The position numbers and the translations under genes are program-made. A stretch of DNA of 64,000 nucleotides from Candidatus Paracaedibacter acanthamoebae (GTDB lineage: Bacteria; Pseudomonadota; Alphaproteobacteria; Paracaedibacterales; Paracaedibacteraceae). Below, one piece after another: positions 49,673-59,299 of the stretch (its first letter is position 1; each line of letters opens with the position of its first letter). The notes beneath the pieces were generated by a model, which did no database searches, was not told the origin of the DNA, and was given only the letters and a program-made list of their open reading frames with translations. The stretch is taken from contig NZ_CP008941.1 of the NCBI RefSeq assembly GCF_000742835.1, positions 1,011,001 to 1,075,000 of the forward strand, written 5' to 3'.

Positions 49673-50254
49673 ATGTTGATTTCTTCTACTCATTCATTTC
49701 CTTTTGAGTATTCTCTTATCCAGGATTTTATAAATTATGAGCACAGCCTAAGCCTTCTTGACTGGTTGGAAAAAGTACCTTTTTGGAAATTGAAGTCTAC
49801 TGGTTTTTATTCGCAGTGGGAGTTCCGTTTAGATAACAATATCATTCTACCAGATAATTTAAAATTCTTAACGCATGTTGGTTTTCTAAATGGTTTGAAA
49901 ACAAAGCTAGAAAAGGAATTTCGAGCTCCACTCGGTAAAGAAATTTATATTAAATTCCATAAGATGGTTCCTTTTCAAGAAATAAAAATACATAACGATT
50001 ATCTACCTGAGGAAACTGCTTTTAGATTAGTGATCCAATTCAATAGAGGGTGGACTATAGAGCAAGGGGGATATCTTATTATACATAACAATTATGAAGG
50101 GGAAATAAATCGTGTACTACTTCCCTTGCATAACACTGGCATTGCCTTTAAAATATCTAACTCGTCGCTACACTCCGTTTCTCCTATTTTAGGAGGAGAG
50201 AGATATACTCTAGTATACATTTTCTCACAGGAAAACGAAAACAAAGACAATTAG
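49673..50254 (+). CDS. 2-oxoglutarate/Fe(II)-dependent oxygenase (peptide-tailoring type)
   Basis: The 193-residue protein has the double-stranded beta-helix iron site: H-x-D in KIHNDYLPEETAF (~residues 103-105), the distal His in NSSLHSVSPI (~168) and the 2OG-binding Arg in GGERYTLVYIF (~178). It resembles small prolyl-hydroxylase-like enzymes and, from memory, the YhhC-type oxygenases associated with cyclophane RiPPs. With the HExxH domain of the maturase, this gives the locus two possible hydroxylating activities. It is separated from the core operon only by a dead IS5 fragment, and the following arginase-like fragment is in the same direction. Hydroxylation or desaturation of the core is inferred. 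Confidence 0.75.
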   Translation: MLISSTHSFPFEYSLIQDFINYEHSLSLLDWLEKVPFWKLKSTGFYSQWEFRLDNNIILPDNLKFLTHVGFLNGLKTKLEKEFRAPLGKEIYIKFHKMVPFQEIKIHNDYLPEETAFRLVIQFNRGWTIEQGGYLIIHNNYEGEINRVLLPLHNTGIAFKISNSSLHSVSPILGGERYTLVYIFSQENENKDN

Positions 50255-50318
50255 CTAATGATAATTAGCTGAAAGGAGGCTAGGTATTTATAAATTTCAA
50301 TCTTTTAGGAAGGGAGAC

Positions 50319-50895
50319 ATATCGCAGATACAAATACCATTCCAATCATTACCACTTGATGAAGCAAGCAGACTAAAAGAATTATATTCATATTTCTGCG
50401 AGATGGATATTGATTGCAATCTTGTTGAGGATATATGGTCAATCAAATTATTATGGCCCGAAGACCCTGACTTTTATATTGATCCTTTTATCCAACATAA
50501 CCTCAAGAAATGGCACCCGAAAACTACAGTTTCCCAAATCCCTTTCGTTTTTATGGTAGGTTCCAAATACTTAGAAGCTCTCAATGATAATTGGTCTCTT
50601 TATGGGTGGAGCACATGGCTGAAAAGTCTTCAAAAGCACTCATTTCCGAAAAAAATCACAATCATACACCTAGACGACCATGATGACCTTATGAGCCCTA
50701 AAGCTTATTTTCATCAAGGTAGACTATATGATATTTTTACAAAGAAATTAATAAGTATTTATGAACCTCAAAGTATTAAATCAGCCATTCTGAGTGGGGC
50801 TATTGGAATTGGTGAATTTATTCTTCCACTTTTGTGTGAGTTTCCTTCTGTTGAGATAAGACATTTGTGCCAAAGTACAGAACCTCACACGACTA
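50319..50895 (+). pseudogene. UPF0489 / peptide-arginase-like protein, 3'-truncated by IS21
   Basis: Homology to the full-length protein at 40735-42294 begins upstream of the first ATG (50403): in-frame codons from 50319 read IPFQSLPLDEASRLKELYSY and align with its middle region. An AAGGGAG site precedes an ATA codon at 50319, so the original start may have been lost or be non-standard. The first metal motif HLDDHDDLMSP is kept, but the second (H-x-D-x-D-FF...DGD) is missing because the IS21 element starts at ~50896. It lacks the signal peptide and ParB-like domain of the upstream copy, so it was probably the cytosolic enzyme of the RiPP locus. It is almost surely inactive now. Confidence 0.7.
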
Positions 50896-50973
50896 TACAA
50901 CGTCAGATAATATAGCCGCATAGCGTCAGAAATAGAGTCCGGTTTATAAAGGAGGCAAAGGACCTTAAAAAGC

Positions 50974-52509
50974 GTGGTTCCAATGCCTGGAAAAACAATA
51001 ACCGACCATCAATATAGGCTATACATGCAAACAAGAAAATCAGCACATACGCAAAAGCTTTCAGCAGCTAAAGCGGGATTCAGCGAAAGAACGGGCAGAA
51101 GATTAGAAAAACAAGGAATATTACCGTCTCAAGCAAGCAAAAGAGGGAGGAAACCTGGGACTCATATTTTTTCTGACATTTGGGATGACATTATTACGCC
51201 ATTAATTCAAAAAACGCCATTTTTATCGGCGATCATTTTATTGGAGCATCTCCAGGACCTTTATCCCGGCAATTATTCGTCAAGGAATTTGAGAACTTTA
51301 CAAAGACTTCTGCAACAGTGGCGAGCTTTAGAGGGGCCTGATAAAGAAATCATCTTTCGCCAGATCCATCAACCTGGACGTCAAGGCTTATCGGATTTTA
51401 CGACCCCTAAGACTTTCCAAGTGACCATTCAAGGCAAGCCTTTTAAGCATCTTCTCTATCATTTCCGCTTAGCTTACAGTGGTTGGTCTTTTATCCAAGC
51501 AGTTCAAGGAGGTGAAAGTTTTCAGGCCTTATCTCAGGGATTGCAAAATGCTCTTTGGCGTTTAGGCGGATGTCCACAAGAGCATCGAACAGATAGCTTA
51601 TCAGCGGCGTACAAGAATTTATCTGACCAAACACAACGAAACTTTACGACGAAGTATGAGCAATTGTGCCAGCATTACACGATGACACCGACCCGTAACA
51701 ATTTAGGAAAAAGCCATGAGAATGGTAGTATTGAAGGACCCCATGGCCATTTGAAGCGCCGTATTGCTCAAACATTGACTTTAAGAGGGTCGAGTGACTT
51801 TGAGTCGATTGTCTCCTATCAGTCCTTTCTTCAGTCTGTCGTGAATCGCCATAATCGATACCATCAAAAGCAAATTGATGAAGAAAAAACACGACTCAAG
51901 CCATTACCCCACTACCGGACCATTGATTATGAAGAAACCACAGCCCGGGTGACAACTTCCAGCACTATCTTTGTCAAAAACGTTGTTTATAGTGTGCCGT
52001 CTCGTCTTATTGGTCAGCGGTTACGTATCCACCTGTATCTCGATCATCTGGTCTGTTATCTTGGCAGTGAGCTCACCCTTGAGCTGCCCCGTCTTCAAAC
52101 AATTTCTGGCAAACGCCAATATTGTATCAATTATAGGCATTTGATTAACAGTTTATCCTGCAAGCCCCAAGCCTTTCGGTACAGTATGCTGCGAGATGAG
52201 GTATTACCGTCCCCTGTTTATCGCCAAATATGGCAATTGCTTGATCACTTATGTGTTAGCCGCCAAGCGTGTAAGCTTATGGTGGGAATTCTTAAACTGG
52301 CGGCCGATTATAAGTGTGAAGAAGACTTAGGGCATCAAGTTTTAAGCCTTCTCCAAAAGGGTCAAGTTCCTCATTTAGGCGCCTTGCAAAATCGTTATGG
52401 AAAGATAACCAAGCCTTTACCGATCCCTTATCTGGCTATCCCTCAGCAGGCCTTAGCTTGCTATAATCAGCTTCTATCGTCCTTAGGAAGGGAGATAGCT
52501 CATGCATGA
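50974..52509 (+). CDS. istA: IS21-family transposase IstA
   Basis: The 511-residue transposase has an N-terminal HTH (LSAAKAGFSERTGRRLEKQG), a DDE core with Asp in GLSDFTTPKTFQVTI, Asp in EHRTDSLSAAY and Glu in SHENGSIEGPHGHLKRRIAQ, and the C-terminal Mu-type extension (VYSVPSRLIGQRLRIHLYLD). Length and layout fit IstA of IS21. It overlaps istB by 8 bases, the usual translational coupling. It is intact and probably active. Confidence 0.95.
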   Translation: MVPMPGKTITDHQYRLYMQTRKSAHTQKLSAAKAGFSERTGRRLEKQGILPSQASKRGRKPGTHIFSDIWDDIITPLIQKTPFLSAIILLEHLQDLYPGNYSSRNLRTLQRLLQQWRALEGPDKEIIFRQIHQPGRQGLSDFTTPKTFQVTIQGKPFKHLLYHFRLAYSGWSFIQAVQGGESFQALSQGLQNALWRLGGCPQEHRTDSLSAAYKNLSDQTQRNFTTKYEQLCQHYTMTPTRNNLGKSHENGSIEGPHGHLKRRIAQTLTLRGSSDFESIVSYQSFLQSVVNRHNRYHQKQIDEEKTRLKPLPHYRTIDYEETTARVTTSSTIFVKNVVYSVPSRLIGQRLRIHLYLDHLVCYLGSELTLELPRLQTISGKRQYCINYRHLINSLSCKPQAFRYSMLRDEVLPSPVYRQIWQLLDHLCVSRQACKLMVGILKLAADYKCEEDLGHQVLSLLQKGQVPHLGALQNRYGKITKPLPIPYLAIPQQALACYNQLLSSLGREIAHA

Positions 52510-53248
52510 CTTTGCCAAACTGCCTCTTCTGCTCAAGGAACTCCGGCTTGCAACCATAAGGAATTTATGGGAACCATTTGCTCGGCAAGCCCTTGAAGAG
52601 AATTGGCCTCCTGACCGCTATCTTGCCATTTTATGCGAGCATGAGATTGACGCCCGTTTGCAAAAAAAGCTCAAGCGAAACTTAAAGCAGGCCCAACTCC
52701 CTGCCGGTAAGGCTTTGTCAACCTTTGATTTTAGTCATGCTCCAACTCTGAACAAAGCAAAAATCCAAGATCTGGCCGATAATACGGCCTGGGTTAACAA
52801 CAAGGAAAATCTATTGATTTTTGGACCAAGCGGCGTGGGGAAAACCCATTTAGCAGCAGCTATTGCTTATGGGTTGATTGAAAGAGGGATCCGTGTCTTG
52901 TTGACCTCTACCACTGCCTTGGTCCAGAAACTTCAAGCCGCACGTCAACAATTGTGTTTGCCTCAAACGTTAGCCAAGATGGACAGTTACCAAGTCCTTA
53001 TTCTGGATGATATTGGCTACGTCCGTAAAGATGAAGCGGAAACCCATGTTCTGTTTGAGTTAATTGCGCATCGCTATGAATCAGGCAGCCTCATTGTGAC
53101 AGCCAATCAACCTTTTAGCGAATGGGATAGCATTTTTGCTGACACAACGATGACCGTGGCTGCCATTGACCGTTTGGTTCATCATGCCACGATTATTGAG
53201 ATTGTGTCAGAAAGTTACAGGCGCACCCATTGCCGGCACAATAAATAA
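52502..53248 (+). CDS. istB: IS21-family helper ATPase IstB
   Basis: The 248-residue DnaC/IstB-like AAA+ ATPase has Walker A GPSGVGKTHLAAAIAYGL (~102), Walker B YQVLILDDIGYV (~165) and sensor I LIVTANQPFSEW (~200). Family members form decamers that bend target DNA and license IstA transposition. It is downstream of and overlaps istA. The frame is intact. Confidence 0.95.
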   Translation: MHDFAKLPLLLKELRLATIRNLWEPFARQALEENWPPDRYLAILCEHEIDARLQKKLKRNLKQAQLPAGKALSTFDFSHAPTLNKAKIQDLADNTAWVNNKENLLIFGPSGVGKTHLAAAIAYGLIERGIRVLLTSTTALVQKLQAARQQLCLPQTLAKMDSYQVLILDDIGYVRKDEAETHVLFELIAHRYESGSLIVTANQPFSEWDSIFADTTMTVAAIDRLVHHATIIEIVSESYRRTHCRHNK

Positions 53249-53383
53249 CTTAAAAGGAGAATTTTTATGACGACTAAGTAACCTCTATCACCGGTCATAA
53301 TTTCTGACGCTCTCCGGTCTTAATTTTTGTCGTTGCATAATCATGTTCGCCTCCTTCTCTTAAAAGAAGGCATTTGGGATCAC

Positions 53384-55130
53384 TCACTGTATCAATTTTT
53401 TCTCGGTGCTCTGTATCATTTTATTTCTGGTGGTGACACTTGGTGGTTGACAGTTACCTCCAATGTTCTCATCAACATTTTCAATCTGGGCGTTTAGAGA
53501 AAGGTTTTGGATAAATAAAGTTGTAAGAGGCTTATCATTTTCAGTTACAATTTTAAGATATACTTGAAGGTAAGCATATCGCTGCTCCCTGTTCCCGGGC
53601 AAGACGAGTGTTGTGACATGGCCTTTTCAATTGTCCACTCTCATCAGTTCTATGCATTTGTCTGGTGTGAATCTAGTGGGCAAAGGGGAACATACTTTGG
53701 TTCCGCCAAACTCGTATCGATAAATAAATATTTGTCAGCAATAAATAAGAAAGGGTTATGTCTAAATGTGATTTCAACTTGTTCTGTATTTGAGGATTCA
53801 AATCCTAATTTATATAAAAATTCTTCAAGTGCTTGTTTGTTGGAGTCAGGATAATGCTTTTGGAAAGACGCAATTGCATCTTTTCTCTTTAATACTTCTA
53901 GTGTTGCCTCATCCGGAAAAGTTTTTTTTCTATAAAGCTCAGCATATTCCCATATGGCAGTTCTTTGCCTTCTATTGGAAAGCTTTTCCTCTTTTTCTGC
54001 AATAATATTCCTTATTGTTAATCTATCTGACAAAACCTTTAAAGGACAGAAAACCCAAAGTAAAGTGATAGGAGCTTTAAAATTCCAAAACATCTCAGAA
54101 AGATTGACAAACTTAAAATCCATAATAACTGGAGAATCATTTCGAGATTCTTTCCAAATTTTAAAAGGCAACCTAGAAAGTTTGGATTTGAAGTAACTTC
54201 TCTCAGCTCTGGGAATTCCTCTTCCATAAATGGATCTAAGTAATAACAAATCCTCTTGAATATGATTTGGGATTTTTTTATATTGTCTCCTAAAATAAAA
54301 TTTATCATTTTTTAGGTCTCTAGATTTTCTACGATCCTAGAATATTCATCAGGATGATAATTTTTTATTGTTTTTTCTAATGATTTATCACAAAAAAGAT
54401 CTATGCTGTAATCAGTTAAATCAGTGCTAGATTTTCTAAAAAAATCTATTAAAGTGGTTTTTCCTGCATTAGAAGTGCCCGTAAGTATTGTTACTGGGGC
54501 CTTTCCATACATAATAAATCTATTGTCAGCGTTTAAAGAAAGAGGGATTATCCTTTTAAAGGAAAACTCTCCAGTTATGCTCTTTTTAAACTCTTTTCCT
54601 TCAATGAGAAAATTATATCGTTCAATATAAATGCTAGGTATTAGCATATAATTACAAATACATATTTTTGAGTAACTTTCTAAGAATAAATAACAACTAT
54701 ATATAAACTCACTTTTTATATAGGAAATATTTTTATAATTAATATTATTTATAATCATATAATTTTTATTGTAATAATAGAAGTAGAATAGTGAAAATTC
54801 TGCTAAAATTAATTTCTTGAAATCTATAGGGTTAAGTAATTTAGTAGTGTCAGGAATTAAGGCAAAAGACCTATTTAAAATGTAAGATTTATTATTATTT
54901 CTTGGTCTGGAAAGGTTTAGTTGAAAGTAAACTGGAAATTCTTTTCCATATTCGCTAAGACTTTCAACAGAAAAGGCTTTAAAATTAATATTTTGCTCAC
55001 TTACTGCTCTTTGACTTCTTGTTTTTTCAGAACCAATTTCATCATCCATAGCGATGGAATAATTATTCATCTTTATAAGAATCAAATAAACAAATGCAGT
55101 TATATTACATTTTTTATATGTATGTCTCAT
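53384..55130 (-). pseudogene. secreted P-loop NTPase (zeta-toxin/kinase-like), multiply broken
   Basis: The first frame (54312-55130) starts with a signal-like segment (ITAFVYLILIKMNNYSIAM) and holds a Walker A motif, ILTGTSNAGKTTLIDFF, ~215 residues in. The protein continues in a second frame (53650-54249 and upstream, QYKKIPNHIQEDLLLLRSIY and onwards), so there is a frameshift near 54320-54345. A third stretch (LVLPGNREQRYAYLQVYLKI, 53384-53630) in another frame after an in-frame TGA probably represents the C terminus. It begins 7 bp after the (restored) NRPS stop on the same strand. It resembles effector-like P-loop proteins of intracellular bacteria. The family is uncertain. Confidence 0.55.
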
Positions 55131-55136
55131 TTCTTC

Positions 55137-58100
55137 TTAAGCTTCCTCAATCGGCAGCATATTATCACTCTTTATGCACAGTTTAATAGCTTTAGCTGTT
55201 GATTCAAGATTATTATACCTAAAGAGAGTTTCATGCCTACCAGGCACATTTATAATCTGAAGATTTTTAATAAAATGTTTCCATCCGTAATCATAAACTT
55301 TTGATTGTGTTTTAGAAACATTATCCTTTGCTATTAATAGAGTAACTTTCCCTCCCCGATATTTTTTACCTTGTACTTTAATATAAGATTCTCATGAATT
55401 TTCAGATTTTTCTCTATTTGCAGATTAACATATAAATCAGAGTTTTCATTAAATAATGCATCATCTATTTTTTCTAAATGTTTTTTATTTGTTATCTTTT
55501 CGTGTGGTCCGTTATTTTTCAAATTATTCATTGGAACAGCAGCATCAATTAGAATTAAATTCTCTATACTTTCACCTTTTATTGTAAGTTGTTGCGCCAT
55601 TTCATATGCTACTATTCCTCCAAACGACCATCCTCCAAACACATAAGGTCCAACGTTTTGTATTTTTTTTATTAAACTAATATAGTGTTCAGCCATAGAT
55701 TGTATGCTTTTATAATTATTCCCCGGACTTTCGAAAGATGGACTGTTTATTCCATAAATTGGGATGTCATCAATATACTTTGATAAGCCCTGATAACAGA
55801 AAGATAATCCTCCTCCTGGATGAATAAGAAAGAGAGCAGGCCTTTTCTCACTGATTTGGATCGGGATCAAGGAAAAATTAGGCATACAACAGTGTTCTAA
55901 TTCTAGCACCCGAGAAAGAGAGAAAATGGTAGGATTCCTGAATATATCAGCTATAGAAATTTTATTCGAGAATTCCGGCTGAAGCTGAGAAAATAGCTTT
56001 ATTGAAGTAAGTGAATTTCCTCCTATTTCAAAGAAGTTATCGTGAATGCTTATATTCTTAAGATTTAAAACTTTTTCCCAAATTTTTAAAAGATGAAATT
56101 GAAGAGGGGTTGCTGGATAAACTATATTAACTCTATTTTTATTTATATATCCAATAGTAGAGTCGAGCAGAGCTTTACGATCGATCTTCCCATTAGGAGT
56201 TAAAGGTACCTTGTCGATATATACAAAGAAGGAAGGCACCATGTAATCTGGGAGAGATCTTGCGAGATGGTTTCTGAACCCTTCAGTGAAACTTGTCAAA
56301 TCCTCTCCCTTTAAGACGGAGAAAGGCTCTCCGGAAGAAGAAGTAAACACTGATTCAACTTCAAAAGAAGATACTCTCTCCTGGGGAAGAACTATATAAG
56401 CGACAAGTTTTTTGTCGTTTGACTCATCTACGTTTGTTTTATCAAGCTCATCCGTTCTTGCCGCCACAATCGCTTGTGATACATCTCCATGGCTCTGGAG
56501 AACAGATTCGATCTCTCCCAACTCAATCCTAAATCCTCGAATCTTTACCTGATCATCAATACGCCCTAAAAACTCGATGTTTCCATCAGGTAAGTATCGA
56601 GCGAGATCTCCTGTCCGATAGAGTCTAAGGTTCTCTGAAGATGAGAGGGAAGATTCTGTCTTGCTAAATTCTTCATAAATGTTGACGTCATCAATAAATG
56701 GGTTGGGAATAAATCTATCAGCCGTTAAGTCAGGACGATTCAAATACCCTCTTGCCAATCCAACCCCTCCAATGTAAATCTCTCCACTCACTCCTATAGG
56801 TACTAGATTCAACTCTGTGTCTAAAATGTAAGTTTTTAAATCAGGAATCTTCTTCCCAATAATACTCCCTTCTTTTCTCATAATATGTTCTTTAGAGAGT
56901 GGATGATAGGTTACGTGAATAGTTGTTTCTGTAATTCCATACATATTAACAAACTGAGTGCCTTCCCACTCATCGATATAAAAGCAAGGTTTAAGCTTGT
57001 CAGGTTCTAAAACCTCTCCCCCGAAGATGACTAATCGTATGGACAAAGAATAGAATTCATCTGATTTAGATAGAAATTGTTCATGCAGAATAAGTTGGCA
57101 AAAGGCTGAAGGTGTTTGGTTAAGAATAGTAACCTTTTCTTTTCTTAGTAAACTGTAAAAAGCTTCAGGAGATCTTGAAGTTAGATAGGGAACAACAATA
57201 AGTTTCCCTCCATATATGAGAGCTCCCCAAATTTCCCAAACAGAAAAGTCAAAAGCATAAGAATGGAACAAAGTCCACACGTCATTCTGAGTAAAATGGT
57301 ACCAATGTTGTGTTTTCTTTAAGAGTCGAACAATGTTTCCATGATCAATCATCACTCCTTTAGGTTTACCGGTAGAGCCTGAGGTATAGATCACATAGGC
57401 GAGGTTGTGGGGCGTTGTAAGATTGGGTAGGTTTTGAGAAGACTCTGCTGTGAAGTTTATTTGCCTCTGAGTTTGAAGGTTGTCCCTGTTGAAAGAGCAT
57501 TCCTCGATCAGAAGTTCCTTTGTTTCACTCTGAATGTGAAGGTTTAAAGTTATTCCTGAATAAGTTTTAAGGGTTTCATTAAGGTGAGTTTGAGTAATAA
57601 GGATTGGAGCTTTTGTATCCTCGAGCATGAACTGAAGACGTGTTGTAGGATAGCTTGGATCCAGAGGAACATAAGCTCCCCCTGCCTTGAGGATACCTAA
57701 AATCCCAATAATCATCTCTAATGATCTCTCAACAGCAATTGCCACAAGCGTATCAGGCTTGACCCCTAGAGCTCTTAGATGATGAGCCAGTTGATTGGCT
57801 CGTTCGTTGAGTTGTTGATAGGTGAGCTCTTCATTCTCATAAACAACAGCTATGTTGTTGGGGGTCCTTTCTACCTGCTCCTCGAACAGTTGTTGTATCG
57901 TTTTATCTTCAGGATAAGAAGTACTGGTATCATTCCATTCAATGAGAAGCTGATGTTTCTCTTCTTGGGTAAGAAGAGAAAGTGTTTGAGAACTTTTTGC
58001 GCTGTGATGAGAAATTTCTCGAAGGGCTTGTTTGATATGATCTGAAAGTCTCTTGATAAACTCCTCATTAAAATGTTTTGTCTGATAGCTTAACGCGAGG

Positions 58101-59287
58101 TGAATTTGCTTGACAGGTCCTATAATGATTGCCAGAGGATATTCATTCTTCTCTACTCCTTGAACACCTCTTATGACAAAATCAGAAACTATGTTATGAG
58201 TTTCCTCATCTAAAGGATAATTTTCAAAGACAAAAATGACATCAAATATACTCTGGCTGATTCTTGACCACGATTGAATCTGAGCAAGAGAGGTATAACT
58301 ATAATCACTGAGCCTTTGAGTTTGTTCCTGAAGGTTTCTAAGAAAGGTTAGCGTGTCCTCTTCTGGATGAATGGCGATTCTTAAGGGAAGAGTATTGATT
58401 AATAAACCCACCATTTCTTCAACTCCAGAAAGCTCTATGCTTCTGCCGGAAACGGTCACTCCTAAAACGATCTCTTGCTGTTGAGTATAGGTTTTAAGCA
58501 CCAGACCAACAGCTCCTTGAAAGACTGTATTAAGTGTTAAATCCTGCTGCTGAGCAAAATTCCTAATCTCATCTGTTTCTTCAACAGAAAGTACTATAGA
58601 GTAAGTGTCATAATCTCTTTCATTATTCTCTTCGATGATATCACTGAAGCTGAGCTTGGTAGGGCCTTCAAGAGAAGCAAGAGAGTCCTTCCAGAAAGCT
58701 TCCGCTTTACTGAGGTTTTGTTCTTTTAACCAAGAGATATAATCTCGATAGGGGCATCGAGAATTGAGTCGAACTTCTCTTCCCCGCCTTAAAGACTCAT
58801 AAGCCTTAAACATATCACTAATAATAATAGACGTACTCCATCCATCTGTTAAGATATGATGCCTACTCCAAATCAGGTAAAATTTACGTTGAGAACATTT
58901 GATGAGAGTAATCCTAAAAAGAGGAGCTTTACTGAGGTCGAATCCTTTCTTGCGATCTTCTTTAATAAAATCTTCTAGTTTTTGATTTTGATCTATCTTT
59001 GTGAATGTTTTGAAATCTTTAACTTCAAAGGGAACTTCAGCGGACTCTAAAACATATTGGAGAGGGACATCAAGACTTTGCCATATAAATCCTGTTCTTA
59101 GAATTGGATGATGCTTACTTACTTTCTGCCAGGCCTTTTTTAAAACAGAAATATCTATGTGTCCTTCTAGCTCAAACACACTTTGAACAAAGTAGGCACC
59201 AGACTCAGGAGCATAGAGGGTTTGAAATAATAAACCAGATTGCATCGGAGAGAGCGGATAAGCATCTTCAATTATCTTATTATCCAT
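55137..59287 (-). CDS. nonribosomal peptide synthetase, final module C-A-T-TE (TE frameshifted)
   Basis: The protein begins with a condensation domain (YPLSPMQSGLLF, HHILTDG ~154) of the DCL type, suited to accept a D-configured donor. The A domain follows (YTSGSTGKPKGVMI, ~600); my reading of its pocket is DFWNIGMIHK, close to the threonine code DFWNIGMVHK. T domain: EIGGNSL (~1085). The thioesterase has GWSFGG nucleophile (~1215) and LIDAAVP acid, but the frame stops at 55334. The catalytic His (VPGRHETLF, ~55230) is in the next frame, joined if the T6 run at 55362-55367 had one more base; the restored stop is at 55137-55139. It starts 12 bp after the preceding synthetase. It releases the finished peptide if the frame is rescued. 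Confidence 0.88.
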
Positions 59288-59299
59288 GTTTAAGTATTC

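Larger units (their letters stand above)
50896..53337 (+). mobile_element. IS21-family insertion sequence, complete
   Basis: The ~2.44-kb element carries istA and istB overlapping by 8 bp. Its ends align as inverted multiple repeats: TACAACGTCAGATAAT with GCGTCAGAAATAGAG on the left, and TGCAACGACAAAAATT with GCGTCAGAAATTATG on the right (complement). It truncates the arginase-like gene. Confidence 0.85.
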
